Positions 1-9,618 of a DNA stretch of 64,000 nt are shown in pieces. The notes below the pieces were generated by a model. That model was not told the origin of the DNA, ran no database searches, and worked only from the letters and a program-made list of their open reading frames with translations. Position numbers and translations under genes: made by a program. How positions within the stretch are numbered: position 1 is the stretch's first letter; each line of letters opens with the position of its first letter. The stretch is from Porcisia hertigi (lineage: Eukaryota > Euglenozoa > Kinetoplastea > Trypanosomatida > Trypanosomatidae), in contig NC_090591.1 of NCBI RefSeq assembly GCF_017918235.1, positions 191,001 to 255,000 of the forward strand. Direction: 5' to 3'.

Positions 1-898
1 TAGCACAAAGCAGCTCAATGCGGAGACATCATCTTGAACCAAAGGAGTTGCTTCCTCCCCCTCTCCCCCCCCCCTCCCGTTGGATGACAGTAGTTTCGAC
101 ACATTCGCACTTCTTGTGTCCATCTTGCTCTTGCGGGAACAATGCGGTCGAGACCCATGCGGGAAAACAAATCGACAACAGCAAGCGACGTAAGCACAGC
201 GTTTGGGGGGGGGGGAGTCATGGGAGCGACAGAAACCCCGTCACCCTTGTCTGACAGGAGACCACACCGTGAGCTGCAATGGAGCAGACGTCCCCAACAT
301 GCACACGGACACACGAACACAAGGGGGCGCTAAGCAACAGCAAATGAGCGAGGATGAAAAAAAGAGAGTCTAGCTGCTGCGTCATGCAGCTGCACTAGCG
401 CCCACTTCTCGTCTCTGTAAGACGCTGCATTTCGGGTTTTTTTTTGGAGGAGTGAAGTGAGATAAAAAGACACAACCAAGAAGAAATGAAATCAAAGAAA
501 CCTCCTGGAAGCTAAACCCTGTGCACGTCCGTGTGTGCGCGCGCGTGTATGTGTGCGTGTATGTTTCGGGGGGGTAAGAAGAGTTGATGACGACATTACG
601 CGACCAGGGCAGCGTAAATGATGGGCCACACACCCTCAGCAGTGACTGTGATGAAACCACGAAGGTAGACACACGACAAGAAGCAAACCAGATGTACACA
701 AAAGAGGAGAGGACGAGCACAGAACCACCGCTGTAGCTGCGAAAAAACATGCTACTGGGTTGCTCACGCCTCTATCGGTCACATGATGAGGAACAAGTCA
801 ATGCCTATGCCCTGCACCTCCATCTACTCCTCTTTTCTTGACAGCTTCGAGATCCTTGAGGGCTCTACCCCAGTCCTTCTCTGTACGCCCTGGCGCTC
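1..898. other. Spacer downstream of RPL17
   Basis: This stretch is the putative 3' UTR side of the minus-strand RPL17 gene. It holds short poly-C and poly-G runs (about 66-74 and 206-215) and a GT-rich patch near 530-565. Open frames in it are low-complexity and show no protein-like composition. I see no gene. Confidence 0.6.
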
Positions 899-1399
899 TT
901 ACTTCTTGGGGGCGCTCTTAGGGGCCGGGACGCGCTCCTTCTTCTCCGACATGAACAGCTGTACGTGGCAGGGGCTGCACATGTATGGCGTGATGCGGCC
1001 GTGGGCACGGAAGGTGCGGCGGCGCATGCGGGCAGCCTGGTCCACCTGGACGTGCTTGATGACCATCTGGTTGGGGTCAAGACCCTTCTCGATGGCGTTG
1101 GCCTCGGCGTTCTTGAGCAGCGACATCATGGCCACGACAGACTTGCGCGGCCAGCGACCCTTCGTCTGGCCCCACTCCTTCGCCTGAGCGGTGCGGCCAA
1201 TCTTGCCGTTGTAGCGCTTGAACGGGATGCAGCGGGTCTTGGCGAGCACCTGGCGGTAGAGCTGCTGTGCCTTGCGGAGGGGCATGCCGTTGATCACATT
1301 CGCGGTTTCGAAGGTGTTCTTGAAGTGGCAACGGAGGTCGCTGACCTTTGCCTTCGCACTCTTCGACGACAACTGCGGCTTGCGGGAGTAGTGCGTCAT
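899..1399 (-). CDS. RPL17: 60S ribosomal protein L17 (uL22)
   Basis: A 166-residue cytosolic large-subunit ribosomal protein. uL22 proteins bind 23S/28S rRNA and line the nascent-peptide exit tunnel. The sequence has the eukaryotic L17 layout: the N-terminal MTHYSRKP, a basic helical core, and near residues 122-148 the family's C-terminal beta-hairpin with RRRTFRAHGRITPYMCSPCH. The Lys/Ala/Pro-rich tail is common in trypanosomatids. The frame stays open upstream of 1399 but only through a GTG codon, and a good splice acceptor at 1421-1422 leaves a 5' UTR of about 20 nt, so 1399 is the start. It is the last gene of the minus-strand cluster in this window. Family assignment is secure. Confidence 0.96.
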   Translation of the reverse strand: MTHYSRKPQLSSKSAKAKVSDLRCHFKNTFETANVINGMPLRKAQQLYRQVLAKTRCIPFKRYNGKIGRTAQAKEWGQTKGRWPRKSVVAMMSLLKNAEANAIEKGLDPNQMVIKHVQVDQAARMRRRTFRAHGRITPYMCSPCHVQLFMSEKKERVPAPKSAPKK

Positions 1400-2557
1400 C
1401 GTGAACAAACAAGTAGGTTTCTGGGAAGGCCAGTACACACACCGAGGAGGGGTAAAAAACAGTTATTCAGGAGAGAGCAATCATGTCCATGTCCAATGGA
1501 ATGAAGAGCGAAAAAAAAAAAGAGGGTTATAGATGGATAGAGCATCGTGAAAACAAAGGCAACGAGACAGCGAAAGGGGGTGCGCCCCGAGGTAAGGAGA
1601 AAAATTGACAAGAGAATGAAAGAGAGAAGGCGAGAGTGTGGGGGAGAAGAGGGGAGGCAGAGGTGCAAGCAAGCGGGCAATGGCTGGAGGGCCCCCTCCA
1701 CCATCGTATACGAGACTCAAACTGCCCTTAAATCGGAGAACGGGGGGGCTACGCACGGAAGGGACAAAACAGGATAAAGCTGCTTCGGCCAGCGCACCGC
1801 TGTGCACTCGTCGACAGAAACCACATGCAGACACGTGTGGGGGAGCGGCAAGACGGGGAAAAGGGGTGACGGCAACCACTTTGAACCATGTTCGAGTACT
1901 CTAGACAGGCAAAGCAAAGCAGATATCTGCAAACTCTATGTAGACCGCTGAATCACCCTTGCCACTTACCTGTTTTGTTGTGTTTGTTTCCTTTAGATCC
2001 GCTTCTTATTCTTGGGTGTGGTGGTGAGCTCTAGACAACGGCGCCCAGCGCTGTCATTGAAGCAGCAAAGAGCAAAATGTGTATGTTGTCTGCAAGAGCC
2101 GGTAAGTGAGTTTGGACATGGCCTGGAACTCAAAAACAAAAACCATAAATGGTGCGAATCAGAGAAATTGTCGCACAAAATGAAAACATCTCCCCCACCA
2201 CCACGGCCACCACCACCAGTGTCTCCCCCCCCCCCACCCACCGCCCCTTGTTCTTCACCGCTCAGGAATCGCGAGCACTAAAGTTTCGTACAGGCAACAC
2301 ACCTCAGACTGCGCCATATTGAGAGCGACACGACAATCCGTGGAAGGGAAAAAAGCACAGTCAGCATTCAAGTAACTGCCCACCTCGCCTTGACTTGTGC
2401 ACGATCGATATCGGAGCGTGTAACCAGCGCCATGGACAACCGGGGCAACGAAGGTAAGGGGGGGAAAAAGCACCACATATATGCAAAGGCGCACAACGAT
2501 GCCACTACATGTGAATTACTGCCGAGACACAGCTACACATGACGACTCCCTCGTGGA
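1400..2557. other. Spacer between DUF1279 gene and RPL17
   Basis: This holds the RPL17 leader, its polypyrimidine tract (purine-rich on the plus strand around 1505-1650) and the putative 3' UTR of the DUF1279 gene. Poly-C and poly-G runs lie near 1741-1748 and 2221-2241. I see no supported gene. Confidence 0.6.
1421..1422 (-). promoter_or_regulatory. Probable spliced-leader acceptor of RPL17
   Basis: Read on the minus strand, a pyrimidine-rich stretch (about 1425-1460, including a run of T) ends in CCCAG at 1421. This is the first AG before the ATG at 1399. The implied 5' UTR is about 20 nt, typical of ribosomal protein mRNAs in trypanosomatids. It excludes the upstream in-frame GTG as a start. 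Confidence 0.5.
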
Positions 2558-3430
2558 TTACCCCTTGGCCACTGTGCTTGCAGCGCTCTCTCTGCCAACA
2601 AGGCTCCTGGCAAAGGCCCTCATTTTTGGAAATAACGACGTCGCGATTGGCTCCAGGCGATGAACTAGACAAGGGGCCGAGGTCACTGTCACAAGGAGGT
2701 GCAGCGGTACTAGTATTTTGTTGAGGACAATACAAATCACAAACGTCTTCCAGAACGGTGGACGCTTGTTATCGTTCACCGAAACCCCATCCGAATGCTT
2801 CACGGCGAAGCCATAGGAGCAGGCGTAGCCAATCAAGTCAATTCGGAAGACATAGAGGCAGATAAAAACGCACGCCAGGGAGATGTTGTGTATGATAAGG
2901 TACCACAAGAGCCCGCCTGCGCCGTAGGCCGCCAGCCTCTTTTTCAATGACAGTGCATTCGGTCCCGACTTCTTCGCGACTGCAGGGCCAACGCCGCCCT
3001 CCGCTGAAGTTGCAGAAGATGAAGACCGGGAAACCGCTCCCCTTGCATCCACGTGATAGCCGTTAGATGCGTATAGGCCAGGAAAGCGCGTGACGAAGCC
3101 CTCGGGAATCTCCCACGTCACTTCCATAGTTTTGATATTTTGGTAGTACGGCTTTTCAGCGTCTAGCGAGTAGTGCTCTCGCCACTGCACATGTGGGTTG
3201 GAGGGGGGGAGAGGCTCGTCATTGCTCCACGTGGCCGGGAACTCTTGGCTTGGGCTGACCGCGCGACGAGCGAGGTCAACACCGGGCAGAACTGTGGCAC
3301 CAGGTGCTACGTTCGGCTCTCCGTGCTGCCCCGACGCAGAATTTTCTGGAGATTTCCAACGTCGACTCAATACCAGAGACGATAAAGTTACCGAACACCG
3401 CCCGCAGCGCAATCGCGTCACACAGCGCAT
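2558..3430 (-). CDS. WW-like / DUF1279 (FAM210-type) mitochondrial membrane protein
   Basis: A 290-residue protein. The Arg/Cys/Ser-rich N-terminus without acidic residues looks like a mitochondrial presequence. Around residues 82-112 is a WW-like module (WREHYS ... YYQN ... VTWEIP). Residues about 163-195 carry the DUF1279 signature, LKKRLAAYGAGGLLWYL followed by a hydrophobic helix. A second hydrophobic stretch follows at about 230-250. DUF1279 proteins of the FAM210 family sit in mitochondrial membranes and have been linked to mitochondrial translation and fission/fusion, but the function here is not known. A WW-like segment with DUF1279 is, from memory, a kinetoplastid arrangement. The ORF could begin at a GTG two codons earlier; I chose the ATG at 3430. 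Confidence 0.8.
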   Translation of the reverse strand: MRCVTRLRCGRCSVTLSSLVLSRRWKSPENSASGQHGEPNVAPGATVLPGVDLARRAVSPSQEFPATWSNDEPLPPSNPHVQWREHYSLDAEKPYYQNIKTMEVTWEIPEGFVTRFPGLYASNGYHVDARGAVSRSSSSATSAEGGVGPAVAKKSGPNALSLKKRLAAYGAGGLLWYLIIHNISLACVFICLYVFRIDLIGYACSYGFAVKHSDGVSVNDNKRPPFWKTFVICIVLNKILVPLHLLVTVTSAPCLVHRLEPIATSLFPKMRAFARSLVGRESAASTVAKG

Positions 3431-4547
3431 GTTCACTTTTTTTCCCTGTGAACTTTCCCCTTGAAACTAAAATGCAGACCGTTCCTGTGACTTGAATAAG
3501 TGGTAGACTGTTGGTGTGCGGACGGGAGAAGTGCAAGGCAGGGCGCTATTCACTGTTTTCACCCCCGACTCGCTCTCCCCCTTCACCTTGTGTGACTTGG
3601 GTGCTACGTTCACCAAAGTATCGCCACGCTTTCGTTCACCCCTCTGTTTACGGATGTGCTTGGGTGTTAGTGGAGACGTTGGTGATGCTCTTTGTTGTTT
3701 GGACAGTGGGGAGTTGACGTTTTGGCAAAAAAAGTGAAGGGATGTTTGTGTGTGTGTGCGTGTGTGTGTGTGTGTGCACCGATATGATGCAGAGATGAAC
3801 GGGTGCTATGATGGATTACTATGTGTGTGTATCCCCTTTCAGTGACCGTCTCCTCCGCTTTTCTAGCGCGGACCGTTCCCTTTCGTTGTTGTACGAGTGT
3901 GCCCAAGTGGGGGGAGGAAAGAGGACGCAAAAAAAAATGCCCAGTAAGGAAAGTACGGGAGACGTGTGTTTTCGGAGGAGAAACGAAGACGGCGTTAGCT
4001 CCCACAGAGAAAACGCCGCCCGTTCGTGGATGCAACGTGAAAAATGTGAGGCACAGAAAGGAATACGGAACAAAAGTGCAGTAAATAGTAGTCGCAGGCA
4101 GGTAACAGAGAGGAGCAAACTATTACGTGCGCGGTGCATTGTTCACATGACATGGGCGAAACCAAGACGCACGTGCATTCTTGCTTCGTGCAGAAGCAGC
4201 GCCAAAAAAAAAAGAGGAAGACCCACTCGAAGCGCTAGCGTGCCTCTCCGCACAAACAAAGAGGTAAACAACGCCCTCCCGTCTTGCCACCCCCCCCCCC
4301 TCTCCCTCCTGGTAATCGTTGAAGAAACAGGGTGCGGAGCAGGAAGCCACAGAGCGCGCGCACGTCTCGCATTGCCCCCAGTCGCGTTGTTGCTGGATTT
4401 GCATCATTAAAAAAATCGGGAAACGAAAAGAATCGCAAAGGTCCCTTCATTTCCAGTGAAACAGAGTAAAGGGGGCGACCAATGCTACAAAAAAAAAAAA
4501 TCTGCCGCGTTTTCCAATTGGCATGAGACCAACGGCTCGTGTGCACC
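3431..4547. other. Spacer between RPS2 and the DUF1279 gene
   Basis: It contains a (GT)n tract around 3745-3775, A-runs near 3931 and 4206, and a poly-C run near 4290. On the minus strand the A-runs read as T-rich tracts that could serve trans-splicing of the DUF1279 mRNA. Several frames of 90-200 codons are open, but they run through simple sequence and lack protein-like composition. No gene is supported. Confidence 0.6.
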
Positions 4548-5348
4548 TCACGCAGCAGCTGTCTCGGCAAGCAACACGGCGTGCTCGTCTGTCGGATCGC
4601 GGCTAGGCTCCGTGTCTGCCCAGAGGTCGGGGGTGAGGAAGCCGTAGGTTTTGCGCAGGGCGTAGAAAGTGGCCATGATCAAATTGCCGTGGGTGCGGGT
4701 CTTGCCACAAGAGCTCGTGTACACGTCCTCGACACCGGCAAACTCAAGGATCTTCTTTGGCACGGGAGCAGCGACGATACCGGTACCACGGGGCGCGGGC
4801 ACAAGGCGGACGGCGACGGAACCGCACTTGCCGGTCACCTTCATCGGTATCGTGTGAGGCTCACCGATCTTGTTACCCCAGTAGCCGCGGCGCACTGGCA
4901 CGATGTTGAGCTTGGCCGCAATCATCGAGGCACGAATTGCGAGCGACACCTCCTTGCCGACGCGAGAACCAATGCCGATGTGGCCGTTGCCGTCGCCGAC
5001 GACGTTGAAGGCCTTGAAGCGAGTGCGCTGACCGGCCGATGTGGCCTTCTGCACGGGGTAGATCTTCATCATCTCATCGCGCAGCTGGCCCTCGGCGATG
5101 AGGGCGTCAACGATCTGGTACTCCTTGATGGGCATCGAGAAGAGAAAGATCTCCTCCAGAGAGGTGACCTTCTGCGCCTTCACGAGGCGACCCAGCTTGG
5201 TGCACGGAACCCACTCCTTCTCCTCGCCAGGACCGCCACGGCCACGGCCGCGGCCGCCGCGACCACGACCACCACGGCCACGGCCGAAACCGCGTTCCGC
5301 GCGGGGCGCCTCCACGACGGGGTTCTCGGAAGGTTGAGCGTCAGCCAT
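4548..5348 (-). CDS. RPS2: 40S ribosomal protein S2 (uS5)
   Basis: A 266-residue small-subunit protein of the uS5 family, which lies near the decoding centre and mRNA entry site. An acidic N-terminus is followed by an Arg/Gly-rich block (about residues 20-42, repeated RGRGG) that is a typical arginine-methylation substrate. Then comes the uS5 double-stranded RNA-binding segment ([12 protein letters not shown] and the region after it) and the S5 C-terminal domain with [18 protein letters not shown] and [21 protein letters not shown]. Length and domain order match eukaryotic S2. The start ATG at 5348 lies just after a (CA)n tract that ends in AG on the minus strand. Identification is secure. 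Confidence 0.97.
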   Translation of the reverse strand: MADAQPSENPVVEAPRAERGFGRGRGGRGRGGRGRGRGGPGEEKEWVPCTKLGRLVKAQKVTSLEEIFLFSMPIKEYQIVDALIAEGQLRDEMMKIYPVQKATSAGQRTRFKAFNVVGDGNGHIGIGSRVGKEVSLAIRASMIAAKLNIVPVRRGYWGNKIGEPHTIPMKVTGKCGSVAVRLVPAPRGTGIVAAPVPKKILEFAGVEDVYTSSCGKTRTHGNLIMATFYALRKTYGFLTPDLWADTEPSRDPTDEHAVLLAETAAA

Positions 5349-7879
5349 TTGGAACTAGCTGTGTGTGTGTGTGTGTGTGTGTGAATGTACGTGTGTACGA
5401 AATAGATGCCACAATAACAGAAAACGGGTGGTAGCAGCACGCCGCGGGAGCACAAAGAAGGCGTATGTGGCACACGAGAAAAAAAAGAAGCACAGCGGTG
5501 GGATGAACAAGTAGAAACTAGACAAGAAAACGGGCGAGGCAAAGTTGCCAAGCCAGCTGAGATCATACGGAAAACAACTGCAAGACGAGCGAATAATAAA
5601 GCAGGGGTCACTCAACAACTGTCCAGTCTCTTTCTGTAGACTAACATGCGTCTACAACACTCTTCTTCCCCTCGAGTAAGTGAGAGGGGAAAACGCGAGG
5701 TCAGTAACTTCTTCATCGCACCAACGCAGGTAGCTCTTACAGCTTCCCCACACACACCCTGCAGATGCAAAACGAGCTATGAGGGATAAATGAAAAGTGA
5801 CAAACGACTTCTTGTAAAGTCCACTAAACACCAGTACACGCCACTCTCTCCTCGTTTTTTCCCATCCGCTCCCTCTCATCCACTCCAACGTGCAAAAAAA
5901 CACAAAAACTCAACACGGCACGAACGCTAGAGGAAACCAAAGGAGAGGACAGGAAGAGGGGGAAAAAAGAGGTCCAGCGAAGTTGACTCCGATACAACGA
6001 GGAAAGAGAAACAAAATCGGCGTGAAGAAAATCCGAAGCAAGATAATAATAGGGAAGAAAGCGGCAAGGTACTTCCTTTTGCTCCAATCGTTGTTCTACC
6101 ACGAATAGCTCGAGAAGTGAATGCAAACAACCACGGGTCACTCCCTGCCTCTGCTGCACCACGGCTAGATCCTGGTGGCCTGGGACCAGCCACCCGCTGT
6201 CGAAGCGAGCAGTGCAGATGACGGGCCCTTTCCGTGCCTCCTCGCCCCTTCCTGTGATGCGTGCTGCGCGATCGGTGCCAGACACGGATGGGTGGGCTGA
6301 ATGGCCTGACCTTCACGGACCACGTTCGGCATCACTGGTCGAGGGCAGAAACAGTGGCGTCGATTAAGAGGACGGTGGGGGGGGGTAGTCCACACGAAAT
6401 TCGGGAGGCCTCAAAAAGAAGGCTGGCGCGGTCCAGGTCCGGGACCTCCGAAGCCCTGTACTCGGCCTGGACGCCTCACTTCTTCTCCCCCTCGGGCGCC
6501 TCAGATCCCGGCATCCCACAAAGCGGTGCGCAGGCTCCCCGCGTTGCGGTCGGCAGGACTCCGCGGCGGAATTCGGAGTGTCCTCTTGGTGCCTCCCGCA
6601 CACACGCCACATCACCCCGCCCGGTCAGAGGTGGCAGATGCCCCCCCCCAGTCCGCACACATTCGGATGGACTGACATGCATCTCCCCTCGCCCTCTCCA
6701 CCCACCACACGCTTGGTCCTCAGACCCTTGGGTGCTTTGCTTGCATGGGATACACTACACCCAGCTGTCGCTTGCAGCCTGTACGCACGGCGCTCGCATA
6801 TTCGCATATGACGGTCTCTTTCGGGATAACGCTGTCGCCCGGGAGAGGGTGCTACCGTCTCCACCTCCCGTTTCCAACCGGTGTCGTGCGAAGCGGAAGG
6901 GGGATGGGCCCGGGATCGCCTGCCCGTACATGCCGCGACAAGTGGGACATTGCTGACAGCTCATAGCTGCAAGGGCGTTCCTCATCTCCCTCACTCCCTC
7001 CAAGTCGGCACTCCATGTCGACACTGGCAGTCACCAGCCACCGAACCAATCCAAAGCACGGGCAGGCGCCGGTGCGGAACTGACTGAGGATGGCTTCCTG
7101 CTAACCACCCGGCTCAGCATCCCTGCACCTCTGCCTGGAGCGGCTGGCCGCCCCCCTCCCCCTCCAGTGACTGTTGCCCTGGCGTACCGCATTCCGAGCT
7201 CAAGAGACGCTGAATTGGCGTTAAAACCGGAAAGACCAGCGAGAAAAGCGCGGAAACTCGAGCAGTTCAGGAAAAATGAGCGACTGGATAGGAGTGCTGC
7301 TTTCTCATGCCAAGTGTCCCCTTTGCCCAAGTGTTTGTGCTGCTGAGGAGATGGGAGAAGGGCACAATGGCCATGAAACACTCCGGTTACAGGCAAGGTG
7401 ACTTTGAGTCCATATGGATCTGCCTGGGAATATCCCTGTACACCGACGAAAAGAACAAAGGTTGAGGAGAGAAAACCTGACCGTAATGGGGACCGCGAAG
7501 CACGCAGTCTTCTCTATCCCCCTCTCTCTCGTACTGTTGCTGTTGCTGCCAATGCAAATCCTTACCCCCTTTCCACTGCGTACATCGTGGGTATATATAT
7601 GTGCGTGTGTGTGATGTTTCCCTCCTCTACGCTTCGCTGTAGGACCCGCTCTAGAGCGAGAAGAAGAGAGAACCGAGTTGGGAGGAATTCAAATGCGTAA
7701 AAGAATGGGAGTAGAGGAAGCCACAACCGAGCGCGCCATGAATATGTGTGGTCTACCGTCAAACTGCTACAGACATGTAGGTTCAACAGCGTACTGATCT
7801 ACACGAGCCGCATATATAGCAGGGACGTACGCCAGAAAAGGGAGTCGCGACAACCCTCTCCTCTCACCCCCCTTTCTTC
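5349..7879. other. Long spacer upstream of RPS2 / 3' UTR of the aldo-keto reductase
   Basis: This 2.5-kb stretch holds the RPS2 leader with a (GT)n tract at about 5360-5382, then one copy of the 1.13-kb repeat (6104-7229), then the putative proximal 3' UTR of the aldo-keto reductase. Plus-strand frames inside the repeat are open for up to 231 codons but are judged non-coding (see rejected items). Confidence 0.6.
6104..7229. repeat. 1.13-kb dispersed direct repeat, copy A
   Basis: Copy A of a repeat whose second copy is at 13188-14319 in the same orientation. By eye I count about 17 substitutions and two 3-nt length differences, both in homopolymer tracts, giving roughly 98.5% identity. Flanks are unrelated: the match begins at AATAGCTCGAGAAG and ends at AAAACCG. 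I saw no target-site duplication and no poly-A tail. It lies in the putative 3' UTR of the aldo-keto reductase gene. It may be a member of a dispersed 3' UTR family such as SIDER, but I could not match it to a consensus; a segmental duplication is equally possible. Confidence 0.95.
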
Positions 7880-8719
7880 TCATTTGCGCTCGGTGAGAAA
7901 AAAAGTATCGGGGTGACCCCCAATACGCGCATTCGCGTTCATCGACTCCATTGCCCGCATGTCCTCCGGTGCAAGCTCGAAGTCGAAGACGTCGAAGTTC
8001 TGCTTGATGCGGTCCTCGCTGCTGGACTTTGGGATGACGACGACGCCGAGCTGAAGGAGCCATCGAATGATGACCTGTGCTACGGACTTTTTGTGCTTTT
8101 CCGCCAGAACCACTAGGCGAGGTTCGTCCAGAAAAGCACCCTTGCCCAGAGACCGCCATGCCGCCACGGCAATGTTCTTCTCAGCGCAGTATGCGCGGAG
8201 CTCCTTCTGTTGGAAGAGGGGATGCATCTCTACCTGATTGATCATCGGCGGTATCTGACAGTTTGCTAGGAGGTCATCTAGGTGGTGAGGCTCAAAGTTG
8301 GACACGCCAATCGCGCGCACTTTTTTCATCTCGTATAGTTTCTCAAAGGCACGCCACGTTTCGAGGTACGTGCGATTGGGACCGGGCCAGTGAATGAGGT
8401 ACAGATCCACGTACTCGACCCCAAGCTCCAGGCGACTCGTCTCGAATGCGGCAAGGGTGTTATCGTAGCCGTGGTCGTCGTTCCACAGCTTAGTCGTGAG
8501 AAAGATATCAGAGCGTGGCACCCCGCTCTCCCGAATACCCTGACCAACGCCCCTTTCGTTCTTGTAGAAGTGGGCGGTGTCGATGTGACGGTAGCCAGCG
8601 TTGAGAGCCCACTTGACGTTCTGCAGAACCTCTTCATCCTTCGCCTCCCAGGTTCCGATGCCGAGCTGAGGCACCTGCACCCCATTGCTCAGGGTCACAT
8701 ATGTGCACTTACCAGCCAT
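7880..8719 (-). CDS. Aldo-keto reductase (prostaglandin F synthase-like)
   Basis: A 279-residue single-domain NADP(H)-dependent oxidoreductase with a TIM barrel, reducing aldehydes and ketones. The catalytic tetrad is visible as D47 and Y52 (HIDTAHFYKNE), K77 (TTKLWN) and H110 (LIHWPGPN). GVSNFEPHHL and the cofactor loop IPKSSSEDRIKQN follow the AKR pattern. It resembles trypanosomatid AKR5A prostaglandin F2-alpha synthases. The usual AW-SPLG loop that contacts the nicotinamide cofactor reads AWRSLG at 187-192, an unusual change. The upstream frame extends to 8950 without an ATG, and the first ATG at 8719 gives the standard AKR N-terminus. The natural substrate cannot be told from sequence. 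The gene lies between the two copies of the 1.13-kb repeat. Confidence 0.93.
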   Translation of the reverse strand: MAGKCTYVTLSNGVQVPQLGIGTWEAKDEEVLQNVKWALNAGYRHIDTAHFYKNERGVGQGIRESGVPRSDIFLTTKLWNDDHGYDNTLAAFETSRLELGVEYVDLYLIHWPGPNRTYLETWRAFEKLYEMKKVRAIGVSNFEPHHLDDLLANCQIPPMINQVEMHPLFQQKELRAYCAEKNIAVAAWRSLGKGAFLDEPRLVVLAEKHKKSVAQVIIRWLLQLGVVVIPKSSSEDRIKQNFDVFDFELAPEDMRAMESMNANARIGGHPDTFFLTERK

Positions 8720-9618
8720 GATGACAAGTTCGACCAGCCAGTGTAGGGCGGATAAACACGCTAGCTTTGCTGCAAGACAAAAGACCGCACCCAGGAAAAC
8801 CCCCAATGAAAGACGAGAGCTCTGTGAACCTAATCGACGATATAAAGTCTTTCTGCTGCTACCGTTGCTCAGCACAATCGCTACACCTCCTTTTTTTTTG
8901 GGTGGGGGGGGGGTCGGTGTCGTGGGTGCTATTCCTGAGGACCCAGTCACACAACGAAGAGGAAACGAAATCGACAGAGGAACAGCATTTCAGGGAAAGA
9001 AAGTAACAGGGGTGGCACAAGTAAAGAGAAAAAAAAAGGGATTGTACCATGAAAGCAGAAAGCACTGCAGGAGACAGTAGCCACAGACAGCCACCTCATC
9101 GCCAAAGTCTGGAGTGAATCAAAGACAAACGAATATTGCGCTTGTCCTCTATTGTCTGTTTGAAATCCTGCTGAGACTACACACTCTTGAAGCGGGGCAC
9201 AAAGAGCTATCAGGCACAGCTGCCTCGGAAAATACTCGATGCGAAATAGGGGGCGCACGCACACACGTCTAGATGGTCCTCATGACGCACATTTCAATTT
9301 GCTGACTCTTTGGCTCCCTTTCGGAGCTGATATCGCTGCCTCTCATAAAAGAAAGGGGGACAAAACAGGAAAGGGCATACACAAAAAAAACGCCGGTGGA
9401 TCTACGTGTGGTAGTGTGTATGTGAGTCCTAGCGCGACAAAGGTGGGACGCCTATGTTGCCGACTCTTTGTTTTGTCGCTCCGAGTGCCCCAGACAAAAA
9501 AAAAGTCACGTTCCCTCACTAAGAGGAAAAAAAAACTGGACATTACTGTACATATTGCTGGTCACGCTCACTACAGTGTGACACACCCATGAATGCAGCG
9601 CCACTGTGATGGCCGCCC
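8720..9618. other. Spacer between the LRR gene and the aldo-keto reductase
   Basis: This is the reductase leader and the putative 3' UTR of the LRR gene. A poly-T/poly-G stretch lies at 8889-8911 and A-runs lie near 9030, 9382, 9497 and 9526. On the minus strand the A-runs read as T-tracts suited to trans-splicing. No gene seen. Confidence 0.6.

Noticed and set aside
2012-2281. Open frames made of Pro, Cys-Val or Thr-His runs in many spacers
   Set aside because: They come from poly-C, (GT)n or (CA)n tracts and have no conserved-looking sequence.
3808-4410. A 200-codon plus-strand ORF opposite the RPS2/DUF1279 spacer
   Set aside because: Wrong strand for this cluster and no domain-like composition; GC-rich spacers often stay open by chance.
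6261-6956. A 231-codon plus-strand ORF in repeat copy A, matched by a 233-codon ORF in copy B (13345-14046)
   Set aside because: Both length differences are multiples of three and the frame stays open in both copies, which is tempting. But substitutions in this frame are mostly amino-acid changing, the 3-nt differences are in homopolymers, it is antisense to the cluster, and the product is Arg/Pro/Ser-rich with no domain.
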